Part shown: positions 1 through 11,587 of the stretch, piece by piece
Position numbering within the stretch: position 1 is the first letter of the stretch
Layout of the letters: every line of letters begins with the position of its first letter
NCBI RefSeq assembly: GCF_963924675.1
Contig: NC_089222.1
Coordinates: 134,256,281-134,320,280, forward strand
Length of the DNA stretch: 64,000 bases
DNA from: Phocoena phocoena
Lineage: Eukaryota; Chordata; Mammalia; Artiodactyla; Phocoenidae
Direction of reading: 5' to 3'
Notes under the pieces: model-generated
The model's input: only the letters and a program-made list of their open reading frames with translations
Database searches by the model: none
What the model was told of the DNA's origin: nothing
Program-made: the position numbers and the translations under genes

Positions 1-51
1 GGAAACCCCTTTCCCCCTGCCAGATACCCCTGGCCTTTCTTTTCTTTTCTT

Positions 52-460
52 TTTTTTTTTTTTTTGGTAGCAGCTTTATTGAGCTATAAATCACAAACTA
101 TACAGTCCAGCCATTAATCATACAAATCAGTGATCTTAGTAGAGCCACAGAATTGTACGACTCCCACCATAATTCATTTAAGAACATTCTCATCACTCCC
201 CCAAAGAAACCCTGGACCCTTCAGCCGTCACTTCCCGACCCACCCCTCACCCTCCAGTCCCACCCTAAGCAACCACCACTCTCTGTCTTTACTGATTTGC
301 CTCTTCTAGACATTTCATATAAATGGAATCGGACAATACGTGGTTCTTTGTGACTGATTTCTTTACCTAGTATATGTTTTCAAGGTTCATCTCTTTGGAG
401 TACGTGTCAGTACTTCATTCCTTTCTATGGCCCAATAATATTCCGTTACATCCCCAGCCT
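52..460 (-). repeat. L1 3' end, antisense
   Basis: A T-run is followed by the antisense L1 3' UTR pattern: a 'tttattgagctataaatcac' start, 'catttcatataaatggaatc' and 'cttcattcctttctatggc'. It is an old mammalian L1M-type fragment, 5'-truncated, inside the EVA1C intron. Confidence 0.8.
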
Positions 461-2636
461 TTTCTGTCCCGAGTCAAACCGTTGTCCTCTGCCATATCAA
501 AGCTGTAATAGTCACAGTGCAGTGACGACAGGATTGTATTCCCAAAGTAACAGCACCCACACTCACGTTCCAGGAAGCGTGGTTTTATTTGCTCTCCAGT
601 CTACATTCTGGCTCCCACGTAAAGCAGCTCTGGGCAGCATGGAGCCCATTCTGGCTGAGTTTCCCCAAGATACCGGACAGTCACTCTGAAGTTCTAGTAA
701 CTCCAGGCCTCCCCAGCTGAGCGTTGAGGGAAGGGCAGGACATTAACCTGCAAGTAAGGTGGATTTCCTGGTGTGCCTTCACGGGCGAGGCCAGAGCAGT
801 TCCCAGGCTGAGGCTGCTCTTCGCGAAGAGAAGGTGGACTTTCAGAGCCTAGGGGTCACGTGTTCCAGTCCAAGCTTCCTCTCCCTCATTCACTCGTTCA
901 CTACGCTGTGGGCGTGTTGTAGTTAAAAAAGAAAAGAAGGCGTTGTCCGTGTCCTCATGGAATTATCAGCTGGGGGAGAGAGATGGGCATTCAACAAATA
1001 ACCAGAGAACTGTGTCGTTACCCACTGTGATAAATGATGCTTCTGAAAAGGACAGGATGCCATGTGGAAGGATAACAGTGGAGGGGCCCTTTTAGCTGGT
1101 GAGAGGTGAGGGAACGGAGAAGTTTTCCAAGGAGAACTTTCCTCTGGGGCGAATTTGCCCCTGTCCTCTGAGGGGTGGGCAGGTGCGAGCTGGCAGGTGC
1201 TGAGTGGGGGAGACGAGGGCAGTGGGTGAGGTGGAAGGTGGATGAGGTGGCACGGGAGGGGCCAGGACCAGATCCCACAGGGTCCTGGGAGGAGGTGCCA
1301 CTGGAGAGTTTTAAGTAAGGGAGTCATTTGGTGATGATTAGACCCTTAGAGGACCACTCCGGCTGTAGGGTGGAGGGGGGGGCTAGAGCGGGATGGAAGC
1401 AGAGACCAGTCAGACAGCAGCAGGCAATGACTCGGACCCGAATGGCGCTAGAGGACGTGGTCAAAACTGGGTGGATTTGAGAGGTTTGGGAAAGTAGGAA
1501 GACATTCCTGGAGAGACCTGGCCTATTTGGGCAAGATTGGGGTCCAGAGAAGGTGACAAGGGCGGGAAAGATTTGTCCCTTGTCCCAACGGGGTGGGGCA
1601 GAGGCTCTGGGAATGGATGGAGGGAGGGCTTGGCGTTCCAACCGCATGGCCCCTGTCTTCCCAACCTTCTCAAGATAAGTGCGAGCTGAGGTGGTCCGCT
1701 GTGAGGACTTGCGGGAGGAGAGAGGGGTTTGAGGAGATGGGAGAAGGTCTGAAGTAAGGGCCGTGGGGGCAGGCTGACTTCGGAAAGGGCGGTGGTGACG
1801 GTGCTGCGTGTGTTGAGAGCCCAGGGGGTTAGCGGTCAGCGTTCTGGGGGACCCTGGTCTGCCCGGTGGTGGGTCCCTCCCTCAGGGCCAGCTGCTTGAG
1901 GGTCGGCACAGAGCAGAGGGCTGCTCCAGCCTCACTGGGCAACGGGGAAGGGTCTGGATGAGGTCGAAGGATGGCAGAGGGAGGCATCCAAGTGAGTCCG
2001 CTTGAGGGTGGGAAGCCGAGGTCAGAGAGGGGGCTTTGCATCTTGGTTTCGGACGTGGGACCGTGGACAGTGGCTGCCTGTCGTCAGCGTGGTTCCCCAG
2101 GAGTTATCCCAAAGGGAGGTGGTGACCCTCGGCCTGAGGCCACTTAATGTTCCCAGCGCAGCCCCGACTGTCCAAGCAGACACCTTCTAAGGCAACTTCT
2201 AACCACCTTCTGAGTGGTTGACGTTTTTTTTTCTTTTTTAAGTGGTTGACATTTTAAAATTATTTCTCCCCCAGACTGATGGCCCTTCACTGTGAAACCT
2301 GAATCATTAAAACATGATTTGCAATGTCTGCATATTTTGTAGATGACCAAATGGGCATGAAAGGTTTTACATTTTAAAAACATGAGTTCTACTGATGTGG
2401 GAGTTGATACAAAAACAGAGGATGTCGGGAATTAATTTCTAAGCGAATCTGTCTTACTTCGGACTCTCTGGATATGAATGAAGAAACCAAGTTGAGCTGG
2501 TTTAAGCCGAAAGGGGGTTGAGGTTGGGGAGGTACCCTGAGGCTAGAAGGCCGTCTCCAGAAGCCAGGGCCGGAAAGCAAGGCCTCAGGGTGGGCCGCAG
2601 CTGGAGTCTTCACGGTGATGGCAGCCGTCCCTCACC
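461..2636. other. EVA1C intron, no gene seen; L2-like stretch at about 940-1340
   Basis: No exon with matching splice sites and phase was recognised. The part around 940-1340 ('catggaattatcagctgggg', 'ttttaagtaagggagtcatt') has the look of an old L2 3' region. The rest is moderately GC-rich unique sequence; the open frames here are short and not conserved-looking. Confidence 0.5.
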
Positions 2637-2820
2637 TCTCTCCCTCTGTCTCTCTGTTTCTTTCTCCCTCCCTCTCTCTCCCTCTCTCTCTCCCTCTCTC
2701 TCCCTCTCTCCCTCTCTCCCCCTCTCTCTCTCTCCCTCCCCTCCCTCTCTCTCTCTGTCTCTCTCTCTGTCTCTCTCCTCCCTCCCTCTCTCTCTGTCTC
2801 TCTCTCCCTCCTTCTCTCTG

Positions 2821-2854
<34 letters not shown>

Positions 2855-2872
2855 CCTCTCTCCCCACCCTCT
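2637..2872. repeat. Long pyrimidine (TC)n-type microsatellite
   Basis: About 235 bases of almost pure pyrimidine made of interleaved tc, tccc and tctg units. Open frames through it give Ser/Leu/Pro-rich or Arg/Glu-rich low-complexity peptides, which are artefacts of the repeat. It may adopt triplex (H-DNA) structure; that is inference. Confidence 0.95.
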
Positions 2873-3869
2873 GCAGACAGCCCTCTGACCCTGGGCTGGA
2901 TGCCATACAGCTATCCCCACAGCCCGAATGATTCTTCTGTTAGATTTTTATGTTCGAACAACATGAAGACTGGCAATCTGGCAACTTAATTCCAAATTTC
3001 TAACAGAGAGCTATTTAATTGTTTGGGCTGGGGTCCAGTAGCCCCCTCCTTTGATCTGCCTTGGCCAGAGACCATGTGATGTGATTATAAACATGGCTGC
3101 TAGAGAGGGGCCCAGCCAACCCCGTACTCAAATCAAGATGTTCTTACCTAAGAGGCTCATGGAAGATCCACCCCAATAGACATCTGTTCCACTACCTGGC
3201 TTCTGACCGCAGTGTCCAACCGGGCTTTGCTGTTGTGCCCAGCAATCTTGCTGTGCCCACCCAGGAAATACCCCGCCCCTTGGGTTGGGGAGAGGTTGCC
3301 TCAGTGCTGTGAGCAATGTGGTCCCTGTCCTCATGAGCTATAGGATGGAATGTGGTGATTCCAGGCCCTGGTGACTTGGGGGACCGGGAGGGCTTCCCAG
3401 GGGAGTGGCGTCTGAGGCAAGTGAGACCAGGCGTGTAAGGAGTCAGCAAGGTGACGGGCAGGCAAAGGCTGGGAAGTGAGCACAGGAGCGGGAAGGAGGG
3501 ACCTTGGGGGATGGGCGACTAAGGATTGGCTTGTACCTAAGGGCAGCAGGGAGCCCTTGGAGGGTGTTCTCCGGGGACATAAGTAATTTGCACTTTGATA
3601 GGGACACTCCTGACTATTTTATAGCTTCCTTTAATCCTGCCTTCCCCTCCCTCATTGCTCTAGGCTGCGTGGAGAATTTCAGCGTCTTGGGGGAATGATT
3701 CAGGCTGTGGGCCTTTTGCCTTTTGAACTGTAGGCGGTGCATCTGGTTGATGTCAAACCCCTCGGAGAGCGGAGCAATCAGTCTTTGGTTGGGCTGGGAG
3801 ATGCATCGCTGGAGCTCCCTTCTTTAATGCATGGCTAGACGAGGTCCTCGCTCTCAATTTTTATCCAGG
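2873..3869. other. EVA1C intron, no gene seen; L2-like pieces
   Basis: No exon recognised. The stretch near 3290-3620 ('gtccctgtcctcatgagcta', 'gggagcccttggagggtgtt') resembles the L2 3' region but is decayed. Confidence 0.4.
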
Positions 3870-4033
3870 TTTTATTATTAGCCACATCTCTTGGACAGGA
3901 TAGGTTTCAGACTTTCCTCCTATTAGGAGGAGGCAGACCTGGAGAACGGCCTGCTCTCCCCTCACCCCGACGGGGACGGCTTCTCCCTGGGTCCACAGCC
4001 ACTGGTTCTTGAGGGTCACCAAGACAGAGGCAC

Positions 4034-4075
4034 AGCCAGCATCCCCGCCCTGACAGCCAGCATCCCCGCCCTGAC
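4034..4075. repeat. 21-bp unit repeated twice
   Basis: The unit 'agccagcatccccgccctga' plus c occurs twice in exact tandem. Short and probably recent. Confidence 0.9.
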
Positions 4076-4099
4076 AGTTCCTGAGAGGGACAGGAAACA

Positions 4100-4860
4100 C
4101 ATGGACCTCAGCCGGGGGCCTGCAGCTCCTCCCAGGAGATGGGTGCCAGGATTTGGGGGCAGGAGGGATGGTCGTACTGTAACCGAAAGTGGGGTCCAGC
4201 TGCTCGCTGCTTAAAAGCCAATAAGGAGGCCAGGTTGGTGGAAAGGGAAGTGTGCTTTCTTTTGGATGCCGGCAACCTATGCGGGGTGGGAGGGAGGGGA
4301 TGCCTGTCCAAAGGCCGACTCCCCCCACTGACATCCAGTGGGCAAGAGCTTTTATAGGCTGAGGGAGGGGCTACGTGCAGAAACAGAACAGTCAGCTCTG
4401 ACGGTCATCTTGAAATCGGTCATCGCTGGTCTGACCAGCGTCATCTTGATTGTCTTAGGTACAGTTAATCTTCACTTCCAGGGTCGGTTTGTTCCCATTT
4501 CCTTGAGGCCAGTTCTTGGAATTGTGACACCTTACGTCATGGCTACAGTCTGGTCAACACGTAGTTAACTTCTCCCGCCTGGCGGGGGGTTCAGTATCTA
4601 TAAGACAGCTCACAGGATATGGCTCAGAATATCATCTATAGCCCTTGAGAAGGAACTAACGGTCCTTGATGTTGCTTAATGACTAAACTATTATTATTTG
4701 GTCTCCTTTGACTGTTTTCCTTTCTTTCAGCATTTTCTCACTTCTCTGATTAAACTTATTCTTTGGCTAAAGTTTTTCCACAGGCAAAAGGCAGGCAGAG
4801 GACATAGGGGAGAAAGACCGTAAGGTCCCGCTCTGTTTCAGTACCAGGGTTGTGTGTAAA
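4100..4860 (-). mobile_element. Possible LTR-like region, antisense
   Basis: On the - strand a TATA-like box reads from 'cttttatagg' near 4350, within moderately unique DNA. The layout resembles the clearer solo LTR at 45952, but I could not define TG/CA ends or a target duplication, and the family is not recognised. Alternatively it is ordinary intronic sequence. Confidence 0.3.
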
Positions 4861-5035
4861 AGGAATGGATGCCAGGATCTGGGGACAAGAGGGATGGTGG
4901 TACCAGAATTTGGGGTACCCCCTTCTGTAGGTGCTAGGATTGGGGACAGGAGGAATAGAAGGTGCCAGAAGTGGGGACAGGAGGAATAGGTGCTGCAGGT
5001 TTGAGGCAGGCGGGATGGGGGGATGACAGGATTCA
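4861..5035. repeat. Degenerate minisatellite
   Basis: Imperfect repeats with the core 'ggggacaggaggaata' and variants such as 'ggtgctaggattgggga' recur every 30-50 bases; a related sentence occurs at about 4139 ('gggtgccaggatttgggggc'). Unit length is irregular. Confidence 0.6.
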
Positions 5036-5399
5036 GAGGTGCTCGTGCAATCTGGGTACCTATTGAGAACGTAAGCAGAGATCTTTTTTGTCTCTGATGT
5101 GAAAAATTACGTGGGGCTCTAATTTCAACCTCTGGAGGCTTCTTTCTTAAAGTCTACCCGGATCCAGGCTTGACACAGATTTACTCAGGAAAACAAAAAT
5201 CAGGAAGGGAGCCTGCCTAAATTCAGCGACCCACTGGAGCCCATTAGAATCATCATCTCTGGTTTCACCTAAGAGGCTTGAGGGGGACTATGTGAGTGGG
5301 AATTGCTTTGCCATCTTTATAATCCTTTAAAACGATCCAGTATCCAGTTCCCAAAGGCTGAACGTCCCAGCATCACAGAAAAGAGTAAGGGCATATGCG

Positions 5400-5580
5400 A
5401 GTGAGACCAGGAGTTGAAGCTTCGCCCTTTGCTAGGTGAATGGTTCATCTCTGAGCCTCAGTTTTCCCATCTGCGGGAATGGGAATGATACGCATCTTCA
5501 TGGGTCACTAAGAGGACTGCACAAGAGGCACTGTTTAAACGCTGAGCACAGGGTTCGGCACGTGGTGGGAGCTCCACGCA
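5400..5580 (-). repeat. MIR SINE, antisense
   Basis: Contains the antisense MIR core 'gagcctcagttttcccatct' followed by 'ggaatgggaatgatac' and the 'gagcacagggttcggcac' block. Confidence 0.75.
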
Positions 5581-6919
5581 AAGGGGTTTGCTGGCATTTT
5601 CACAAATGGACCTCAAGTGGAGAGGGACGGGTTTAGGGGTGGTAGTAAATGACACGCAGTCCCTGTCCTCATTCAGAATCAGTTTGAAACAGGAGATGCG
5701 AGAATCTGACAGGTGTGTTGACACCTGTTGTTACCTTAAAGATCCTAAAAGATTCTCCCAGTACGAGAGCCATTTTCACACAGTAAATCAGCAAGTTCCC
5801 TGACGTGAGCCGACGGCATACACAGGCGATTTAATGTTTTATTCTGCAAAGCTCATTCCTCTCCAAGCAATTCCTCCTCGCGCTGGAAAGCCTCTGGCAT
5901 TTGTAGGGAGCCCGGCCCTTCTGCGGCTGTATCTCGACTACAAGCCAAGAGGCAGACGTGGGAAAGAAACACCACTCCTGCAGGGAGGACTTAACTCCTG
6001 CCGAGGAATCAGGGCGCAGAAGTGATGGAGAGGTTGTTCATCAGAAAGCATCTGGGGCAGCACAGCCCAGCTGTCTGGGGCACCGCCGGTGTCCCAGGAT
6101 CAGCAGTGTGCCTGCCCCTTGGTCGGCCAAGGAGCATTCCCGGGGGGAGGGGTGGACAGCTTACACCGCCTCTGTCCCCATCACTGTGCCGCCCAGGAGA
6201 GCGACCCTTGCTGCTGACGGTCACAAAGGCGCCAGGGCCTCCTGCACGTGGAAAATTCACAATTTAGGAACGTCCTCTGGTTGTTGATCCTGGGACGTCC
6301 CCAAAAGACTTTTGTTAAGCCCTTTGAGAAAGGAAATGAGGTTTTCTTGTTGCTGAAGATGGCTTACCAGCTCTTCCAAAACATCAGTGCAGTTGAACTT
6401 GCCCGGTTTGTATTGGCTTCACTTCTATTTCCTGTTGCCACTTCTCCCAGATACCAGCTGAGCCGAAGAACAAACAGAAATAATTTTCTGCAGCGAAAAC
6501 ATTTGGTTTCCTCTCCCTGCTCCCAGCTGGCTGCGGTGCACTGGCTCTTCAGAATTCTTGCTTTGCCCCCCTGCTCAGCCTCCTGCTACCGTCTTGTCCG
6601 CTTTGCCTGGGGGGTCTTGAGATTCGGATGGTTTATTCTTAAGGTCAGTTTGGAAGAATCTTTAACCATCTTCCAAGGGAGTCTATTTCACGGCCCTCTC
6701 TCTTCATCCTTCTGTCATCCTTTCTTATAATACTGAGAGCTGCATTCTAGCACAGAGACTTCGAATTCTCTCAGGGTTATTAAGGAAGGAGTGAGTTAAA
6801 GAGAGTGAACAAAAAGTGGAATCGCAGCCGGGAGAGGTCGGTGATGAGTTTTGAGTTGGTGCCATTCATTTTGTTTCACTGTGTCTCAGGGAAGTTGATG
6901 TTCAGAGTGAACAGCGTTA
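5581..6919. other. EVA1C intron, no gene seen
   Basis: No exon, RNA gene or clear repeat recognised. A 160-codon open frame at 6248-6730 has no recognisable similarity and no conserved look. Confidence 0.4.
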
Positions 6920-7670
6920 TTGAGGTGTGATTTACATACCTTAAAATTCACCCGTTGTAAGTAAAAATGATCCAGTGGTTTCTGGTAGATTTACAGAGCT
7001 CTGCAGCCTTCACCACACTCCGATTTTAAAATATTTCCAAGATCCCCAGAGTTCTCACACGCCCATTTGCGGTCCGTCCCCACCCCCACTCCTGTCCTCG
7101 GCAACCACAAATTTACTTTCTGTCTCTATAAACTTACCTTTTTCTGGAGATTTCATATAAATGGAATCATGCCATATGTGGTCTTCTGTGTCTGGCTTCT
7201 TTCGCTGAGCATAATGTTTTTGAAGTTCGTCCGTGTTGTAGCAAGTGTCAGTGCAGTCGGTCCTGTGTATCTGTGGGTTGCACATCTGTGGATTCAACCA
7301 ACCACAGACTGAAAATATTCGGAAAAAAAATTCCAGAATGTTGTAAAAGGCACAGCTTGAATTTCCTGCATACTGACAACTATTTACATAGCATTTACAC
7401 TCTATTTACAACTGTTTACATAACATTTACAGTATATTAGGTATTGTAAGGAATCTAGAGATGATTTAAAGTACAGGGGAGGATGTGCATAGGTTACATG
7501 CAAATCATATGCTATGTATATTAGGGACTTGAGTGTCTGTGGATTTTGGTATCCAAGGTGGGTCCCGGAACCAATCCCCCAAGGATACGAAAGATGATTA
7601 TACTTCATTCCTTGTTATTGCTAAATATCATTCAATTGGATAGATATGCCGTATCTTGTTTATTTGTTCT
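6920..7670 (-). repeat. L1 3' end, antisense, split by a MER2 element
   Basis: Antisense L1M sequence ('ttattgaggtgtgatttaca', 'gcataatgtttttgaagttc') runs to about 7253 and resumes at 7601 with 'tacttcattccttgttattg', which is the expected continuation. The break is filled by the DNA transposon at 7254-7600. Confidence 0.8.
7254..7600. mobile_element. MER2-type (Tc1/mariner, Tigger) DNA transposon
   Basis: Starts 'cagtcggtcctgtgtatctg' and contains 'attcaaccaaccacagactg' and 'ggaaccaatcccccaaggat', all typical of MER2. It is about 347 bp, non-autonomous, and sits inside an L1 between TG (decayed TA) and TA, matching the TA target duplication of the Tigger group. Confidence 0.85.
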
Positions 7671-7897
7671 CTATGTTGTTTTTTTTTTAAATACTGCAAG
7701 ATAGACCTAAAGTTTAACCTTTCTGGGACATTTGATGATCACATGGGTACCGCTGGTGTATGTATGTGAGTGTATTGGACAAGCAGAGTGATTTATGTAC
7801 TGATTTGAAAATTGATCTCTTTTTGTCTTATCTGCATTGCATTTTAAAGTTGTATTATGGGTACAAAGTATTTAAAATATTTCTTTTTGGTTTTTAG

Positions 7898-7978
7898 TTC
7901 CCAAGAATATACTCACAGCGATCGATCCATCCGTTGCTAATCTAAAACCTTCTGTGAAACAGAAAGACGGTGACTATG
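7898..7978 (+). CDS. EVA1C: EVA1C coding exon, third from last (pre-transmembrane linker)
   Basis: An 81-nt exon follows a pyrimidine-rich tract ending 'tttttag' and is followed by the donor 'gtaagg'. The first two bases finish a codon; then comes PKNILTAIDPSVANLKPSVK, continuing to QKDGDY, and the last base opens a Gly codon finished by the next exon. This matches the linker between the second SUEL-type lectin domain and the membrane helix of eva-1 homolog C as I remember it. EVA1C is a type I membrane protein that binds heparin and acts with SLIT/Robo signalling in axon guidance (family knowledge). Earlier exons (signal peptide, two lectin domains) were not found in the window and should lie upstream. 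The boundaries are confident because both splice sites and the phase fit the next exon. Confidence 0.9.
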
Positions 7979-8291
7979 GTAAGGTTTATGGCTTACTAGC
8001 AGCATTTCTCTTTAAGTAAAGGTGAACAGCCCCATATGACCGCAGGTGGGTGCACACTGGTTAGGATGGAAGGTGTGTGAGCTGCCAGCTCTGAGAATGG
8101 CAGTGCTGTGCCAGATGGTTGCAAGTGGTGGCCAACATTTTGTGTTTTAAATTATAAGTAGGATAAATCCCCCTTCCATTCCCTCTCTTATTTCCTAAAA
8201 GAAAAATCACCTTGAAAAAAGATCTGCTCAGAAATAAATCTGGGGTTCCTGGATTATCCGATGAGCTTGTTGGAAAGAGGATCACATAGGA

Positions 8292-8651
8292 CGGCGGTCC
8301 CCAACCTTTTTTTGGCAGCTGGGAACAATTTCGTGGAAGACAGTTTTTCCACAGACCGGGGCTTGTGGGCTGGGGGGGGGGGGGATGGTTTCGGGATGGT
8401 TCAAGCACATTGCATTTATTGTACACTTTATTTCTATTATTATTACATTGTAATATATAATACAATAAGTATACAACTCACCATAATGCTGACAGGAGGC
8501 GGAGCTCAGGCGATAATGCAAACGATGGGGAGCGGCTGTAAATACAGATGAAGCTTCACTTGCTCACCTCCGCTCACCACCTGCTGTGCGGTCCAGTTCC
8601 TAACAGGACACAGACTGATACCAGTCTGTGGCCCGGGGATGGGGACCTCTG
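8292..8651. mobile_element. Non-autonomous hAT DNA transposon
   Basis: The left end 'cggcggtccccaaccttt' and right end 'ggatggggacctctg' are imperfect inverted repeats of the hAT 'CAGNGGTCCCC' kind. The flanks 'acatagga' (8284-8291) and 'ccataggg' (8652-8659) match at six of eight positions, fitting the 8-bp hAT target duplication. The element lies in the EVA1C intron between 7978 and 9702; the subfamily is not assigned. Confidence 0.8.
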
Positions 8652-8659
8652 CCATAGGG

Positions 8660-9701
8660 AACCTGGGTGGGCCACGCCCAGGCTGGACCTGTGTGCCTCC
8701 ATCCACATGTGCCCTTCTTCCTGAGGTTTTCACCGGACTTTTGTAAATAAGGGGATGAACATTTTGGTCTTCTTATCAAATCTAGAATGGAGTTCAGACC
8801 CTTGGGGCTCTTGATGAAATTACAGAGGCCCCCCCAAGACAATCTATGTAAGATATTGCACTTTGCAGGTTGAGAATTGGTCTTGTGTGACTTTGATTAC
8901 ATTTATGAAATTTTTCCCCCTAAGAATAAAACTAAAGTGTGCTTGTTATGGAGCACACAGGAAAGCACCAAGAAATAGAACTCACCCTTAGTGTCAAAGC
9001 TTAGAGATAACTATTGTTAGTATCCTATGTTCTTCTAGTTCCAGCCCTCCAGCTCTCCACCAGGCTCTGCTTCTCCCAGCCTCTCCCAGCCCCTCTGCTC
9101 TTTCTAAGAGGGCTCCCACCCAGATCCCATGAATATCCTGGTCCCCCTGGAGTGGAGGCCTGAGAGCCGTGTCTGACATTCCCAGGGGTCCCCAGGGCCC
9201 TTAGGCTACCCCATCAGGGGATCCCTAAGCTCCATCACAGCAACTTAACCAGGCATCCGAAGCCAGATCCGCCCTGTATTTTGCTTCATTTCCAAAAAAG
9301 TAGCCCAACACAACCTCCCTCCATAATTCCAGGCCTTCTTATCTGTGGTCAACAGAGCAGACAGCAGCTCTGTGGTTAAGTGGGACATTATTAAATCTCC
9401 CAGAGGCATGATGAATGCCATTGCCTTTAAAATGGGAAAATAAATGTGTTCCCTTCTGCAGTAGAGTAGATGAGTGAAGTTGGAACCAACACATTTTAGA
9501 ATTTCTGAATCCCTTTTATCACTTAATATTTTCAGAGACTGCTTACTAAATGCTCTTCCTGGCTTAGTCTTCCCTACTTTTGTCAGAGGCCCACTTATTG
9601 GATCTCTATGACGTTTTATTTATTATGGCAGTCCTGGATTAGGAAAAAATGCATACGGTGAACAGTTGTGATTAATCGGTCTTGCATTTTTTACGAAACA
9701 G
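8660..9701. other. EVA1C intron, no other gene seen
   Basis: Unique-looking intron sequence with no recognised exon or repeat until the acceptor at 9701. Confidence 0.5.
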
Positions 9702-9791
9702 GTATAAACTTTGACCCAAGGAAACCAAGAGTTCTGAGGAAAGATGGAGCTATTGTCAGCCACTCCCTGGCAGCATTTGCTTACCTGCGAG
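9702..9791 (+). CDS. EVA1C: EVA1C coding exon, second from last
   Basis: A 90-nt exon lies between the acceptor 'aaacag' and the donor 'gtaggt'. Joined to the previous exon in phase 1 it reads G-INFDPRKPRVLRKDGAIVSH, then SLAAFAYLR, ending with one base of the Ala codon that starts the last exon. This is the extracellular juxtamembrane stretch just before the transmembrane helix. Its length is a multiple of three, so skipping it would keep the frame and remove 30 residues; that is an observation on phase, not evidence of skipping. The flanking introns hold a hAT element upstream and an L1-interrupted LTR downstream. Confidence 0.92.
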
Positions 9792-10865
9792 GTAGGTCAG
9801 TGAATTAATAACGGATTTACCGAATTCTTACTCACAAATGCTCTGTTTAATTACAACACTTGGTTGGCTAAAGAAAAAGGACTTTAAGTTTGACACTTAA
9901 AGTGACAACTGCAATCTTCTACAATCCAGAAACACAGAGGCCTGAATTTAGGTATGCTTGCCACTGGCAACCAACAAGAGAACCACACGGGGAAGTAGCA
10001 AAGGCTAAAGTCGCACTATGTAGCAGTTGGGCTCCATGGGAATTTTCCACTTTGCAAAGTAGGAAGCTGAGGAATGCATTTTCCAGCTCTAAAATTCGGG
10101 AAGGGCATAGGATTATTGAATTCCACCCTTGGCTGGGAGAAAATTGGGCTGAAAGATGACTTAGTGAACAAAACAGGTCATGCTCTGTGAAAGGAGAGCC
10201 CCTTTCTGAGTCACCAGCGTTACTTCTCACGGTTCCAAGGTTTCCCTTGATAATCTTCCCCTTAAGGATCAGTCAGACTCAGCCCTCCTTAATTAGCAGA
10301 GCCCAAATTGCTCATGGTGCACGCTACCTTTCCTCACCAGCCTCACTGCTCACCTCTGGAGAGACCGTATTTTGGAATGTCAACTCTGCAAGTTTCGACA
10401 ATGCCTGCCTGACTCTGTTCAGAGAGCCAGAACCTCAGAAGACTTTTGTAAAATACATGGTAATACAATGCATTACGGCATTACTTACTCAAGGCCTGCC
10501 AGAGCTGGGGCTGTTTGGAGTAAGCCTTCCTCAGAAGAAAATAAAGGCTTAAGGAAACATCTCAACACAGGAGATAGAACAGTCTTGGGACCTCCTTACC
10601 AATATCCTCCCTGTGTGGTGGTTGTGTGGTTGTTGAGAATCTTCTCTTTTCTAACCACCCTTCCATTTCTGTTTCTTGCTGTTCTGGACAATTGTCATAG
10701 TTAAGAGATGTAAGGATTTTGATTGTTGAAAATATCACATATTTTCAAAGTCCCCGGAGGGCCCCGTGGAGGAAAGACATCATGAAAACCCTTCACTCAG
10801 AGGAGCAACTAGGAGGCTGCTTATGTCATGTGGCCATTCTGGACCCTGTCAGTTCCTCTCAACAA
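9792..10865. other. EVA1C last intron, first part
   Basis: No exon or repeat recognised. Small open frames here have no recognisable similarity. Confidence 0.45.
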
Positions 10866-10867
10866 CT

Positions 10868-11587
10868 GTCTTGGTCAGCTCAGGCAACCATAACAAGATA
10901 CCATGGGCCCAGTGGCTTAAGCAACAGAACTGTATTTTCTTCCAGGCCGGAAGGCCATGATCAAGGAGCTGGCAGGCTTGGTTTCTGGTGAGGGCTCTCT
11001 TCACGGCTTGTAAACAACTGCCTTCCCCCTATGTCTTCACACAGCAGGGAGGGAAAGAGAGAGAGAGCTCTAGGTGTCTCTCTTTTTTTTTTAAATTGAA
11101 TTATAGTTGATTTACAATGTTGTGTTAATTTCTGCTGTACAGCAAAGTGATTTAGTTCTACATATATATACATACTTTTTCATATTATTTTCCATTGTGG
11201 TTTATCACAGGCTACTGAATAGAGTTCCCTGTGCTATACAGTAGGACCTTGTTGTTTATCCATTCTATAGATAATAATTTGCATCTGCTAATCCTAAACT
11301 CCCAGTCCATCCCTCCCCCACCCTCCCTCACCCTTGGCAACTACAAGTCTGTTCTCTATGCCTATGAGTCTGTTGCTGTTTCATAGATATGTTCATTTAT
11401 GTCATATTTTAGGTCCCCCTTGGTGTCTCTCCTTATAAGGACACTAATCCTGTTGGATCAGGGCCCCACCCGTATGACCCCATTGAACTGTAGTTACCTC
11501 CTTATAGGTTCTATCTCCAAATATAGTCATATTCATTCAACACGTGAATCTGGGGGAGACACAATACAGTCCATAGTAGTGACCTTG
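10868..11587 (-). mobile_element. MaLR-like LTR, antisense, split by an L1
   Basis: The two halves (10868-11082 and 11432-11587) read as the antisense LTR pattern 'cttggtcagctcaggcaacc' ... 'ccttataaggacactaatcc' ... 'gacacaatacagtccatagt'. The same pattern recurs at 20343 and 22790. An L1 fragment interrupts it, flanked by the 10-bp duplication 'ggtgtctctc' at 11073-11082 and 11422-11431. Subfamily not assigned. Confidence 0.65.
11083..11421 (-). repeat. L1 3' end, antisense, with target duplication
   Basis: A T-run is followed by 'ttacaatgttgtgttaattt', 'tgctatacagtaggaccttg' and 'caactacaagtctgttctct', the antisense 3' end of the artiodactyl/cetacean L1. It is 5'-truncated and flanked by 'ggtgtctctc'. 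Confidence 0.9.

Noticed and set aside
2518..2989. Ser/Leu/Pro-rich and Arg/Glu-rich open frames
   Set aside because: They are read-throughs of the pyrimidine microsatellite in several frames on both strands.
1..7897. Further upstream EVA1C exons (lectin domains)
   Set aside because: No segment with the expected Cys-rich lectin pattern plus fitting splice sites and phase was found; the region reads as one intron.
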